DNA from: Oligoflexales bacterium
GTDB lineage: Bacteria; Bdellovibrionota_B; Oligoflexia; Oligoflexales; RGVZ01
DNA: 39,457 nucleotides
Assembly: GCA_947476525.1 (NCBI GenBank)
Contig: CANJQY010000006.1
Coordinates: 1 to 39,457, forward strand
Direction of reading: 5' to 3'
Shown piece after piece: positions 24,501-32,682 of the stretch. Position 1 is the first letter of the stretch, and each line of letters starts with the position of its first letter. The notes beneath the pieces are model-generated. The model saw only the letters and a program-made list of their open reading frames with translations. It was not told the DNA's origin and made no database searches. The position numbers were made by a program, and so were the translations under genes.

Positions 24501-25224
24501 CGATAAAGCGGCACGACAATGTTCGCAACTTCGCAGCAAAATTGAAAACGTTGGGCCTGTCAATTTAATGGCGATGAAAGAGTATCAAGAGCTGACGGAG
24601 CGCCAGCAATTTATCATCAGCCAACGAGATGAGATTAATTCATCGATTGCGGTGTTAAATACTGCCATCGCTGAAATAGATCTGACGAGCAAAGATAAAT
24701 TTAGTGTGATTTTCGAAGTGATCAACAAAAATTTTGCTGAGCTTTTCACAGTCCTATTCCCAGGCGGAGAAGCCTCCCTGGAGCTTACCAACAAAGAGGA
24801 CCCGCTGGCTGGCGGCGTTGAATTAATGGTTCGACTACCCGGCAAGACTCGCAAGAGCATGTCCTTGTGCTCTGGCGGAGAAAAGGCTTTAACAGCTATT
24901 TCTCTGATCTTTGCGTTACTTAAAACCAAGCCTACACCCTTTTGTTTCTTGGACGAAGTCGATGCCCCCCTCGATGAGGCGAACGTTGGTCGTTTCAACC
25001 GCGTTCTTGAGGCCCTCTCGGCTCAATTTCAGTTCGTGGTCATTACCCACAACCGTCGTACCATGGAGGTTTTAGACTCCCTCTACGGCGTTACGATGCA
25101 AGAGGGTGGTGTTTCTACGGTCGTCGGCGTGGACATGAAAAAAGATCTACCGGTACACCTTAGAAAGGCGTTTAAGGACATGAATCCTAAAAGTCAAGCC
25201 ATCGAGAATGCTCAGACCCATTGA
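21574..25224 (+). CDS. smc: Chromosome segregation protein SMC
   Basis: This 1216-residue protein is the SMC ATPase, which with ScpA and ScpB organises and segregates the chromosome. The N-terminal head has FKSFADKVVL and the Walker A GPNGSGKSN (31-39), followed by the Q-loop region and the GGRSYSMIQQGQVDRILN segment. Long coiled coils flank a hinge at about residues 510-690. The C-terminal head has the ABC signature LCSGGEKALTA and Walker B FCFLDEVDAPLDEAN. The length is slightly above the usual 1150-1190. GCAGGAGAAT-type ribosome binding site (AGGAG) precedes the ATG, and a terminator follows the stop closely. ScpA and ScpB are not in the window. Confidence 0.97.
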   Translation: MHLKRLTIHGFKSFADKVVLTFDKGITGIVGPNGSGKSNVIDSVRWVMGEQNAKNLRGEKALDIIFAGSDKRKALALAEVALTFDNTENTGICPPEYRHDAEITLGRRLYADGEREYFINRRACRLKDIVQFFALTGLGGRSYSMIQQGQVDRILNAKPEDVREILEEAAGTLIYKHRKIEAQKKLEETSLNLSRVDDILKEVEKQQSSLEGQVEKAKLWKELSDELRELELKLFAHNYHFFKDKLTAIEGQMLDEQNKEVHTIANLASWEARNEELQQILAEADPELAVLGEQFTVIRESIARTESLIVNSLARVTNNEGRLSAIGQELSEENQHLKSLEEQVERCVRELSASENQAASLREMIEDFQSEVDAVDESANVFRSRVAEFDDEIKHVDRLMENNRLRHESINREVEKICASRASQSQRIDLLESEALLALAAVGKWNEKASGQQEGLDKEIRDKHDREGILAQSYAQMKDAQVIRDQGKEQYHGTKARLSSLEELVAGATDVAGSWSTLLEKEGDLSDVSLGLIAHHISFRETAQDLPKKVLTAFENWSERLVMTNPDRVSDLVRICQRHNVGGMPVLLLNQSDVLDAGLINSWADKYDAEPMAPFLNTTKAAPEIKALASRVYLMQVLQIDRNTLDNIPEGLIVFTPQGLLIHSMNGGTGTFFIAGLAAAGILSRKAEQEVLSKQLKDLERNLAKSQSSIDELELRISENRQIVGEIDTKLQGQNKEVLGVMAELQSARQTAENKQELTQQARHQVQALTDQERQHLEELETLYESRQSLEKERSVAQEESRQLREEYAAIDERREEISRQNQQRQLDLARAETRAVQFRDNQKLSHAQLELAQNKLTRRYEEQSRLNLEIEDSRVAHKSAEADIEGLLIRRDELQETINERRDANSAVHEELKVVDARLRECREGQTRLQKVLNDKNIEAERVRLGIESYLTQTLEKYQLDLAGLPFIKDDDFNLDKAARQCSQLRSKIENVGPVNLMAMKEYQELTERQQFIISQRDEINSSIAVLNTAIAEIDLTSKDKFSVIFEVINKNFAELFTVLFPGGEASLELTNKEDPLAGGVELMVRLPGKTRKSMSLCSGGEKALTAISLIFALLKTKPTPFCFLDEVDAPLDEANVGRFNRVLEALSAQFQFVVITHNRRTMEVLDSLYGVTMQEGGVSTVVGVDMKKDLPVHLRKAFKDMNPKSQAIENAQTH

Positions 25225-25249
25225 CGGATGCTATAGAGCTGCCAAAAAT

Positions 25250-25291
25250 ACCTAACCGAGAGGGCCAACTCCCGAGATTAGGTGTTTTTTT
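25250..25291 (+). terminator. Intrinsic terminator after smc
   Basis: ACCTAA pairs with TTAGGT, with a GGG/CCC pairing inside, and a seven-T tract follows. It begins 26 bases after the smc stop. A matching A-run lies on the other side, so it may act in both directions. Confidence 0.85.
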
Positions 25292-25324
25292 GGCCTAAAA
25301 TCGTCACTTTACGGAATCCTCGTG

Positions 25325-25330
25325 TATAAT
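25325..25330 (+). promoter_or_regulatory. Probable -10 element of the downstream lipoprotein gene
   Basis: A perfect TATAAT lies 50 bases before the lipoprotein start and after the smc terminator. I see no good -35 hexamer at the proper distance, so the call rests on the -10 and its context. Confidence 0.35.
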
Positions 25331-25380
25331 CAAAAAGAATAGACGACAGACACCGTGCCCCCTCATTTGGAGAGATGACT

Positions 25381-26220
25381 ATGCGTATGCGCAAGAATAA
25401 CTATCCTGACCGGTCGACGTTGGCGGCAGTAGACTTTTCCAAATTACTGCCCTCATTACTGCCCGCAATGTTTGCCGCCTTAGTCGTGCTGAGCAGTTGT
25501 GGAATGTTAATTAAAGACGACAAAAGTAAACCGGCCGCCGGGAGTCCCCCACCTGTTTCTCTGACGCCTTTTGAGCAAATGACGGGCGAATGGATCGGGA
25601 TTTACCGCGCAATCGACGAAGGAAAGCCCCTTGGGGAGGCTCAAAGTCTCACAGCCTCGTTTAGAGAAAATAGCCAATTCACAATGACGCTCGATGCGGA
25701 CGCAAGTGCCCGAGTGGAAGGGTACTGGAGTGAGTTTCAGGGCAAATCATTGATTCTGAGAGTCTCGGGTTCGTCCATTTCACGCATAGCGTCCGCTGGA
25801 AAAGTCGCTGAGCCTACGTACGAACTTTTGGGCTCAAGTCTTCGCATTGCCAGTACTACCTACGAATTAAAACTTAGCAAAAAGCAGGCGGGACCGAGTC
25901 CAGAAAGTCCTGGAGGATGGCACAGTATGTTCATGGGCACTTGGATGTGTTTAGGTCAAAGCCAACGCAAGACGACCATCGTCATCTCCGAACCTGCAGA
26001 CTTTAAACTGAGTTCTATTCTGGGAAATGAGCGAACCTTTATTGCCCTTGGCAAAGTTAGCCTCAGTGACTCTAACTCAATTGAGCTAACGGCCAGTTCG
26101 TCGTCAGATCCCCTTGAAGATGGCGCGAGTTTTGCACTTCAGCAAAGTAGTGCCTCGACCGAGTTGTTGTTTACTCGCAAAAATTTAGCCAAATCAAAGC
26201 TCGGTAATTGCCACAGATAA
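25381..26220 (+). CDS. Hypothetical lipoprotein
   Basis: The 279-residue product has a basic N-terminus, a hydrophobic stretch and a LSSC lipobox at about residue 40, so it is probably a lipoprotein. The mature part starts with a low-complexity KDDKSKPAAGSPPP linker and then contains two similar domains. One begins FEQMTGEWIGIYRA and the other HSMFMGTWMCLGQS, each followed by strands ending in a hydrophobic beta hairpin. This looks like a duplicated lipocalin-like fold, but I cannot name a family. ATGs at 25375, 25381 and 25387 are in frame. GGAGAG abuts the first, so I use 25381. Confidence 0.65.
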   Translation: MRMRKNNYPDRSTLAAVDFSKLLPSLLPAMFAALVVLSSCGMLIKDDKSKPAAGSPPPVSLTPFEQMTGEWIGIYRAIDEGKPLGEAQSLTASFRENSQFTMTLDADASARVEGYWSEFQGKSLILRVSGSSISRIASAGKVAEPTYELLGSSLRIASTTYELKLSKKQAGPSPESPGGWHSMFMGTWMCLGQSQRKTTIVISEPADFKLSSILGNERTFIALGKVSLSDSNSIELTASSSSDPLEDGASFALQQSSASTELLFTRKNLAKSKLGNCHR

Positions 26221-26249
26221 TGACCAAAACTATTATCCAGTGAGCCCTC

Positions 26250-27548
26250 TTAGAAAACTAATTTTTGCGGCTGGAAAAATTGGTTTATGCCGATATTGAG
26301 GCCGCTTGATTTCGTGTGCCCCACAGACCAGCCATAATCGACGCGCAGAATTAAACGCAAAACCTGCGGGACAGAAATGCGAAGGCCGCCACCAAAAGAA
26401 GTTTCTCTGTTTTGACTTAGATTCTCCCCTTCCATCCACGCTGAACCAGTATCCAAGAAAAGGGCCGGTTGAAGGTGGGCGTATTTAAATTTAGCCGCAA
26501 TGATTCGTGCCTCAAAATTTCCGATGGCCGCAGAATTGCCATAATGCAATCCATCTGGAAGGCCACGGATAGAATCAAAGCCTCCAAGATAAAACACGGT
26601 GCCAAGGGAGTTCTGATTAGATTTGGCGGTAAAAATACGAGATGCAAGATTGACGTCCTGTGGCAGGCGCGCAAAGGCAAATAGCTCTCCTTCGGCCGAT
26701 AGACCTTGCCGATTTGCCGCTTGAGTTCGCCCCGCCGTCAACGTAAATTTTAGGCCACTCAAATTAAGACCCTCTACCATAAGTCCATCGTGAGCCAACA
26801 TTGGTCCTAGCACTCCTCCGCCGCCTCCCTTTGAATCAAAAAAGAGATCCTTTGGCGCAGTCTTTGCTGGGCCTTGGTAGTTAGCGTCCAGTTCAAATAC
26901 AGTTGGGCGTTCGCGGAGGGCCTGGGCCTGAAAACCCGCCTGCCAACCCTCAGCCACCGGATACAGCCACTGCATTTTTGCGGTCCAGGCCTCACTTTTT
27001 GCGTCCCCGTACCTTTGGCCTGCATCGTCAAAAAATGGGCGAATTCTCCGGTCTAACCACAGCTCTGCTCCCCAACGCCCCCTACCGTTCCAGGCCCGCG
27101 GTGATTTGAAAAATAAAAACGCACCGGGTGCCATATTGCCGTACCGCCGAATTTCGCCCCCAACGGCAAAGAGTCGTCCGAAAGTATTAAAACTGTAACC
27201 ACCTAACACGGCAAGTGGTGTGCCGCCACCGTACTCGCCTCGAAAAACAGGGATTGTCGTGAGTTTTTCTGTCGCTTCGAGGAGAATGGTACAACTAGTA
27301 TCTGCATTTATTTTTTGAGCGATCGTCACGGAAGTGAAAATATCCGTCGTCATTAATTTTTGACGGATCGATTCCAATTTCTCCGCCGAGGGCTCCGTAC
27401 CAACCGAGTCAAGCTCAAGGTATTCGCGAACCCAACTCTCGTTTGTGCGGCCAAATCCGGATAATTCGAAGGTGACGCCACTACACGCCATGGCCGAAGG
27501 TGACGCCACCAACCACAAAGAACTGATAATTGTTCGGACGGCCTTCAT
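26250..27548 (-). CDS. Omp85-superfamily protein with one POTRA-like domain
   Basis: The 432-residue protein has a signal peptide (about residues 1-21, ending AMAC). A single POTRA-like domain spans about 23-90 (FELSGFGRTNESWVREYLEL then SIRQKLMTTDIFTSVTI). A beta barrel fills the rest. The barrel contains YLGGFDSIRGLPDG, matching the conserved (V/I)RG motif of loop 6 in BamA/TamA/FhaC-type proteins, and ends in a phenylalanine (KLVF). Such proteins insert or translocate other proteins at the outer membrane, but one POTRA is too few for BamA (five). The specific role is unknown. The start at 27548 follows the hldD stop after one base, so the two genes are translationally linked. Confidence 0.8.
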   Translation of the reverse strand: MKAVRTIISSLWLVASPSAMACSGVTFELSGFGRTNESWVREYLELDSVGTEPSAEKLESIRQKLMTTDIFTSVTIAQKINADTSCTILLEATEKLTTIPVFRGEYGGGTPLAVLGGYSFNTFGRLFAVGGEIRRYGNMAPGAFLFFKSPRAWNGRGRWGAELWLDRRIRPFFDDAGQRYGDAKSEAWTAKMQWLYPVAEGWQAGFQAQALRERPTVFELDANYQGPAKTAPKDLFFDSKGGGGGVLGPMLAHDGLMVEGLNLSGLKFTLTAGRTQAANRQGLSAEGELFAFARLPQDVNLASRIFTAKSNQNSLGTVFYLGGFDSIRGLPDGLHYGNSAAIGNFEARIIAAKFKYAHLQPALFLDTGSAWMEGENLSQNRETSFGGGLRISVPQVLRLILRVDYGWSVGHTKSSGLNIGINQFFQPQKLVF

Positions 27549-27549
27549 A

Positions 27550-28536
27550 TCAAAGATACGGGTCTTCCTTGGAGAGGTAGTTTCCCACATAATCGAAAAC
27601 ACCATCTTCCAGCGAAGTCATCTTGGCTTTATAGCCGGTTCTACTTCGAAGTTCCTCTAAGGTTGCTTCCGTATAATATTGATACTGACCCTTCAGGCGC
27701 TCTGGCATTTCAATCCACTCAAATCGTTCTTTCTTTTTACCAAGGGATTTAAATACTGCACGCCCTAAATCAGCGAAAGTTCGCGCTTTTCCCGTGCCTA
27801 AATTAAAAATTCCACTCACGGCAAGTCCGCGTGCAGTAAATAGATGATACAAAACGTCGACAATATCCTTCACATAAATGAAGTCTCGTTTTTGTTCTCC
27901 GTGCCCATACTCGGCGCGGTAGCTCTTAAACAATTCGAGAACTCCTCGATCCTTAACCTGAGGAAATGCATGATAAATCACGCTCGCCTGACTGCCCTTG
28001 TGATATTCTTGTGGGCCATAAACATTGAAAAACTTTAATCCCGTCCAAAAAGGTGGTGTCAATTTCTGCCGTGACGCCCAAACATCGAAAAGCTGTTTAC
28101 TGTATCCATATTGATTTATTGGCCGCAATTTTTCACACTTTTTTGGATCGTCTTTATAGCCTTGCTCTCCGGCTCCGTACGTTGCGGCCGAAGATGCGTA
28201 AATAAATGGGATCTTATGTTTCACACAAAAATCCCAGAGCCGCATAGAGTAATGAAGGTTATTTTCAAGCAGGTAGTCCATATTCACTTCCGACGTGGAG
28301 GAACTAGCGCCCATGTGAAAAATGGCCTCTATTTTTTTTATGTTGGGGAGTTTTTCCAGCCACTGAAAAAATTCGTCTTTGTGAACGATGTCGGTAATTT
28401 GGCGTTTTACTAGATTTCGCCATTTCGACGCAGTGCCCATCCGGTCCACCACGACGATGTCCGTAATTCCCTTTTCATTAAGCTTCCAAACAAGTGCAGA
28501 ACCTATAAATCCTGCTCCACCAGTGACAATAATCAT
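27550..28536 (-). CDS. hldD: ADP-L-glycero-D-manno-heptose 6-epimerase
   Basis: This 328-residue short-chain-type epimerase makes the heptose donor used for the lipopolysaccharide inner core. It begins MIIVTGGAGFIGSALVWKLN with the NAD(P)-binding GxxGxxG, has the SSAATYG serine/threonine region and the YGYSKQLFD Tyr-Lys catalytic pair. FFNVYGPQEYHKGSQASVI is the family-specific segment. Its length matches HldD (about 310-330). It is divergent from tatB with 85 bases between and is followed directly by the Omp85-like gene. Confidence 0.95.
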   Translation of the reverse strand: MIIVTGGAGFIGSALVWKLNEKGITDIVVVDRMGTASKWRNLVKRQITDIVHKDEFFQWLEKLPNIKKIEAIFHMGASSSTSEVNMDYLLENNLHYSMRLWDFCVKHKIPFIYASSAATYGAGEQGYKDDPKKCEKLRPINQYGYSKQLFDVWASRQKLTPPFWTGLKFFNVYGPQEYHKGSQASVIYHAFPQVKDRGVLELFKSYRAEYGHGEQKRDFIYVKDIVDVLYHLFTARGLAVSGIFNLGTGKARTFADLGRAVFKSLGKKKERFEWIEMPERLKGQYQYYTEATLEELRSRTGYKAKMTSLEDGVFDYVGNYLSKEDPYL

Positions 28537-28621
28537 TTACGCGACACTCCAATTGAGGGTAGACTCACATCGTGCCACACTTTTCGTGTACTTGGAATTA
28601 ATCTAGTGGGACTTTTATCAA

Positions 28622-29140
28622 ATGGGCGTTGGATTTCTTGAAATAGTCGTCATCGGAGTCATTGCCTTAATTTTATTCGGCCCGAGTAAACTTCCTGAAA
28701 TGATGCGCCAAGCTGCAAGGTATTATGTGCAGTTTCGCCGCGCCTCAAATGAGTTTAAAAGCTCGTTTGATCACATGCTTCGCGACGCCGAAAATTCTCT
28801 TCGAATCGAAGAGGTGACGCGCCTAAAGTCTCTCATGAACCTGGAAATGTCTAAATTGGACTCGTCCCTAGCGCCAAAACTTGATTCTACACTTGATTCT
28901 ACGCCTAATTCTTCACTTGATTCTAGACTCGGCAATCCTCCCGCAATTGGCACTGGAAATCTCTCCGCTCCCGATACGGGCCGTTCAACAAATGATCTCG
29001 GGCCTGCGACTGCTGTTTCTGCCACTGCCGAGGGGGCCGAGGCTGTCTTACCGGGTCTATCACCGCGTTCCAATAAGCCGTTTGAATGGGACCAAGCCAA
29101 CAACTCCGGCCCCGAAGTGACGAAGAAAGTCGAGCTTTGA
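28622..29140 (+). CDS. tatB: Sec-independent translocase protein TatB
   Basis: The 172-residue product has the TatA/B layout. A short N-terminal membrane helix at residues 4-21 (FLEIVVIGVIALILFG) leads to the hinge GPSKLPEMM. An amphipathic helix with YVQFRRASNEFKS follows, and then a long acidic tail. Tail length and the Glu after the N-terminal Phe suit TatB more than TatA, where TatB presents twin-arginine substrates to TatC. The tail contains short tandem repeats (cttgattcta units at 28880-28927) coding for Leu-Asp-Ser/Thr repeats. tatA and tatC are not in the window. lysA starts ten bases after the stop. Confidence 0.8.
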   Translation: MGVGFLEIVVIGVIALILFGPSKLPEMMRQAARYYVQFRRASNEFKSSFDHMLRDAENSLRIEEVTRLKSLMNLEMSKLDSSLAPKLDSTLDSTPNSSLDSRLGNPPAIGTGNLSAPDTGRSTNDLGPATAVSATAEGAEAVLPGLSPRSNKPFEWDQANNSGPEVTKKVEL

Positions 29141-29149
29141 GCCCTCATC

Positions 29150-30451
29150 ATGCCCTCTATTAGTACATTTCCAGGCGCCCACGTTGCCAGAGATCAAAAG
29201 GGCCTAAGTCTCTCAGGCGTCAGCTTACTAGGCCTTGCCACAAAGTATGGAACTCCGCTCTATGTCTATGATTTTGACAGGATAAGGGAGCGTGCACGCG
29301 AGATCTCCGCAGCGTTGCAAACCGTTTCATCGGGTTCTCGGGCGTTTTATGCCGTAAAGGCCCTTAGCCACCTCGCTGCTTTGAAACTCATCCATTCCGA
29401 GGGGCTGGGAATGGACGTCGTCAGCGGTGGGGAAATTGAACGGTCTCTAGTCGCTGGGATCAAGGCTAAAGATATTGTTTTTTCAGGTGTCGCAAAAACA
29501 CGAGATGAAATGACGTTAGGCGTAACGGCGGGCATCGGGTGCTTTAACATTGAATCCCCACACGAAATAGATCTCCTCCTTGACGTCATGAAGTGCCAGG
29601 GCGCTAGCACTAATCAAACAGGTAAAGTAAATATTGCACTTCGCATCAACCCGGATGTCGACGGGCAAACGCACGCAAAAATTAATACAGGCCTAGGTGA
29701 TACCAAATTTGGACTAAGCCCAATCCTGGCAATGACTCTCGCAAAGAAAATATTGGCGTCTAAAAATTTTGTTTTGAGTGGCGTTAGTTGCCATATTGGA
29801 AGCCAAATTCTCGACCTTGAGGTCATTAAACAAGCAGCCATCCAAGTGCGCATGTTTGCGACGTCACTCCTTCAATTGGGTGCTCCCCTGAGCCATATCG
29901 ATATGGGAGGCGGGCTAGGCGTGGCCTATCGCCCCGACGAATGGCTACTTATTCCTAGCCTATTAGATTGGGTTAATGCCGCAAAAAATTCCCTGCCAAA
30001 TGCCGACATCGATTTGCATCTTGAGCCGGGGCGCACCATCGTCGCCGATAGCGGCGTTCTATTAACGCGAATTATTGATGTGAAAGCTGGGAAAAGTAAA
30101 TCGTTTGCGCTTGTCGATGCTGGCATGACAGAACTTCTTCGCCCCGCACTCTATGATGCCTACCACCACATCGAAAGCCTCGAAAGTTTTTCTGATAGGC
30201 CGATCATACCCTACGATGTCGTTGGTCCAGTTTGCGAAACGTCTTGCTGGTTAGGAGAAAATGTTGCTTTACCAACGGTTGTCGCTGGAGATGTTTTGGC
30301 CGTAATGACTGTTGGGGCATACGGTATGAGCATGGCCTCCAACTATAATACTCGCGTGCGCCCCGCAGAAATAGCGATTGAAAATAAAATTCCACGGCTA
30401 ATCCGCAAACAAGAAGTGCTCAGCTCCTTGTGGGAATCTGAGCACTTTTAA
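29150..30451 (+). CDS. lysA: Diaminopimelate decarboxylase
   Basis: This 433-residue PLP enzyme decarboxylates meso-diaminopimelate to L-lysine, the last step of lysine synthesis. The PLP lysine is Lys70 in FYAVKALSHLA. DMGGGLG and EPGRTIV are phosphate- and substrate-binding loops, and VCETSCWLGEN carries the cysteine contributed across the dimer. AYGMSMASNYN is the family's C-terminal signature. The length is typical. The close spacing to tatB suggests co-transcription, although the two functions are unrelated. Confidence 0.96.
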   Translation: MPSISTFPGAHVARDQKGLSLSGVSLLGLATKYGTPLYVYDFDRIRERAREISAALQTVSSGSRAFYAVKALSHLAALKLIHSEGLGMDVVSGGEIERSLVAGIKAKDIVFSGVAKTRDEMTLGVTAGIGCFNIESPHEIDLLLDVMKCQGASTNQTGKVNIALRINPDVDGQTHAKINTGLGDTKFGLSPILAMTLAKKILASKNFVLSGVSCHIGSQILDLEVIKQAAIQVRMFATSLLQLGAPLSHIDMGGGLGVAYRPDEWLLIPSLLDWVNAAKNSLPNADIDLHLEPGRTIVADSGVLLTRIIDVKAGKSKSFALVDAGMTELLRPALYDAYHHIESLESFSDRPIIPYDVVGPVCETSCWLGENVALPTVVAGDVLAVMTVGAYGMSMASNYNTRVRPAEIAIENKIPRLIRKQEVLSSLWESEHF

Positions 30452-30483
30452 AGTCTTTTAAGCACGTTTCCCGAGCGCAGCGA

Positions 30484-30939
30484 CTACTTACCCCAGGCAC
30501 GAATTTTCGCGACCAGGGCTTTAACATCTTCGTCACTAATCACGGCGCCCCAAGGCGGCATAGTACCCGACAAACCATTGGCGGCTCCGCCCTCTTTAAT
30601 CACCTTCGCAATGTGGGCATCATCCACCTTCGCTTGCCAAGTTTTGTCATGGAAATTTCGTGGTTTTGGATTCATTGAAGCAACAGCTGGAGAGTCGGCG
30701 TTGCCCTCAGCCCCGTGACATGCCGAACAAAGCGAATTAAATTTTGCAGTTGCTGGGTCGACGTCGCCACCGCTTACCTCCCTCGGAGGCACTTCACCCT
30801 TCTCGGTAAGAGCAAAATGCTTTTCGCTTGTCACCTGACGCTCCGTTGTAAACTGCTTCCAATAAGGAAGCGGATTATATTGATCCATACACGCGGTCAT
30901 GATAAACGAGCCAGCGAAAACAAGAAAAAGTTTCTTCAT
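30484..30939 (-). CDS. Cytochrome c lipoprotein
   Basis: The 151-residue product starts MKKLFLVFAGSFIMTAC, a lipoprotein signal with the anchoring Cys17. A single class I cytochrome c domain is then seen: the haem motif CSACH at 71-75 and a Met ligand in GTMPPWG (Met127). It would carry electrons at the periplasmic face, tethered to a membrane. SDEDVKALVAKIRAWGK is the usual C-terminal helix. It is convergent with lysA. Its redox partner is not visible here. Confidence 0.92.
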   Translation of the reverse strand: MKKLFLVFAGSFIMTACMDQYNPLPYWKQFTTERQVTSEKHFALTEKGEVPPREVSGGDVDPATAKFNSLCSACHGAEGNADSPAVASMNPKPRNFHDKTWQAKVDDAHIAKVIKEGGAANGLSGTMPPWGAVISDEDVKALVAKIRAWGK

Positions 30940-31097
30940 ATTTTATTTCCCCAATCAAGTCAGACAATAATTGTACCAAAACAAACTCATGATGTTAAAC
31001 ATGTAATTTATGATAAACGTCAAATGCGTTAAAACTTTGGACCTTAAGCACCTTTATTCCGCACATTTGCCGTTTTATCGGTCAACGGTTTGCGTTT

Positions 31098-32375
31098 TTA
31101 AATTTGTCCTCCCAATTTGTAGCTAATTTGAACCCCAACTCGGCTTTGTGCACTCCGCATCCCATCACCGTGAGGGAAGGCTCCGGAGGTTCCGCCAACA
31201 TCATGACCATCGCGACGCCATTCCCTAGAAGCAATCGCCGCCAATTCTAACTGGTCTTCAATATGCCAAAGCCATCCTAATTCTACTTGAACACCTTTGA
31301 CGGGAAGAGATCTCGCAACGCTGCCTTCCGGGTGAATCTCGCCCGAGCCTGACCACAAGCCGAGCAACACTGAATTTTCTATATCGAGAATGATAGCAGA
31401 CGTGATTCCCACGCTAGTCAAAGTCACGTCACTTATTTCCGAATTTTCACGCTTAAAAGTCTCGCGAAGTTGCCGCATTTCCATGGCAAGAAGTAGCCCA
31501 GGCTTGGACGCCCGCACAAGGCTTCGCCGCACTCCTGCTTGGTACCAGTGCAGTCTGACTGTCGCTCCGTCCCGTTTTTCTTCTGTCATGGCCGTACTCA
31601 CCACCACTTTTGAGCCACTGAGGACATGAGCGCCAAATTTCACCGCTCCGCCCCAATAAGGGTCTCGCTTACTAGGAGATGCTCCAAAGTCCAGCGGGTC
31701 CTCGGTTCGACTATCATGGCGTTCATCTCTACCGCTTAATAGGCTAACGCCAAAACCCAAGCTATCCTCAGACTTAGCCTCCCCGATATTTACAAGGTTA
31801 GGAGCCGAAATTCCTGCCGAGAAACTCTTCTCTGGGCCGCGAATCCAAAGACCAAAACCCACAAGCTCTGGCGTGACTCGAATGGTCTCAAGGACTGCAG
31901 ATTCAACGCCTAGAAACACTTGCGCTGACGGTTTGCTTATGGAAAGCCGGTATTCATCCAACAAATGAATCGTCGGCATCTTCTCGACCACCCGACCTGA
32001 ACGCACATCTAACTCCCTGATCACCGGCCCACCACTTGCACCGAGGGCATCTGGACGCAGTGATACTTGAAGGCCAACGCCTCGCGGAGAATTCCACTGA
32101 AAATTGAAGGCCGATTTCCGAAGGCCGAGCGTTCTCACCGCGCTGCTCTCTGATGCACCCGCGAGCTTCCCCTCAGCCGGCATGATAGCCGATCGCCCGG
32201 AGGAAAGTCCGGAGGCCTCCGCTAAATAGAAAAAATCGAGATCAACATCGTAGTTGCAAGTTGCTTGTTGCTGCGCAGGGGCTACTGTTTCTCCTGACGC
32301 ATCTTGTGATTTGACGACGCCACCCACAACGACCGCCGAGGCAAAAATCCAGGCCCCTGTCACCAATACTTTCAT
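31098..32375 (-). CDS. Secreted, probably outer-membrane barrel protein of unknown function
   Basis: I do not recognise this 425-residue protein. It begins with a hydrophobic signal segment (VTGAWIFASAVVVGGVV) and a short Gln-rich stretch. The remainder alternates polar and hydrophobic residues with many Gly, Ser and Arg and repeated strand-like elements such as VQVELGWLWHIEDQLELAAI and SRVGVQISYKLGGQI at the end, consistent with a beta barrel. A single Cys40 lies after the signal. GGAG lies eleven bases before the start. It is divergent from fliL and may share regulatory DNA with it. Confidence 0.6.
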   Translation of the reverse strand: MKVLVTGAWIFASAVVVGGVVKSQDASGETVAPAQQQATCNYDVDLDFFYLAEASGLSSGRSAIMPAEGKLAGASESSAVRTLGLRKSAFNFQWNSPRGVGLQVSLRPDALGASGGPVIRELDVRSGRVVEKMPTIHLLDEYRLSISKPSAQVFLGVESAVLETIRVTPELVGFGLWIRGPEKSFSAGISAPNLVNIGEAKSEDSLGFGVSLLSGRDERHDSRTEDPLDFGASPSKRDPYWGGAVKFGAHVLSGSKVVVSTAMTEEKRDGATVRLHWYQAGVRRSLVRASKPGLLLAMEMRQLRETFKRENSEISDVTLTSVGITSAIILDIENSVLLGLWSGSGEIHPEGSVARSLPVKGVQVELGWLWHIEDQLELAAIASREWRRDGHDVGGTSGAFPHGDGMRSAQSRVGVQISYKLGGQI

Positions 32376-32682
32376 TGACGTTTACACTCCATTCAGTAGC
32401 GCCAGGGGCTTGACGGTATTAGTCAAATTCATGGCGCCTTGCGTTGACTATTTGTCGAAAAATGCGACCGCATGCCTTGTCTTTTTGTAAAACAAGCCTA
32501 AACACCAGAAACATAAAAAACCTATATTCCCCAATATAGTTCGAGAGTATCACATTTCTTTCCATCTAGCTCACAGTAGGTAAAAATGACCCGCAAAAAA
32601 CTGGCACGAGTCTTGTATTAGAACCCTTGAATCGGTGTACCTACCTTGTGGCAGGGATGTCAAAAGTTAATTGGAGTCAGAA
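32376..32682. other. Divergent regulatory region before fliL
   Basis: This 307-base region separates a secreted-protein gene from the flagellar operon. It holds the sigma-54-like site at 32602-32617 and a perfect short inverted repeat CTATATT-CCCC-AATATAG at 32522-32539, about 63 bases upstream of that promoter and a possible activator site. I see no gene in it. Confidence 0.55.
32602..32617 (+). promoter_or_regulatory. Sigma-54-like promoter before fliL
   Basis: TGGCACG-agtc-TTGTA matches the sigma-54 consensus TGGCACG-N4-TTGCW at all defined positions except the C of the -12 GC. It lies 65 bases before the fliL start. Sigma-54 control of flagellar operons is established in many bacteria, which supports the reading. 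The altered -12 GC is the main doubt. Confidence 0.55.

Noticed and set aside
28771-29151. A 126-codon minus-strand frame opposite tatB
   Set aside because: It is the antisense reading of the acidic, Ser-rich TatB tail with no start signal.
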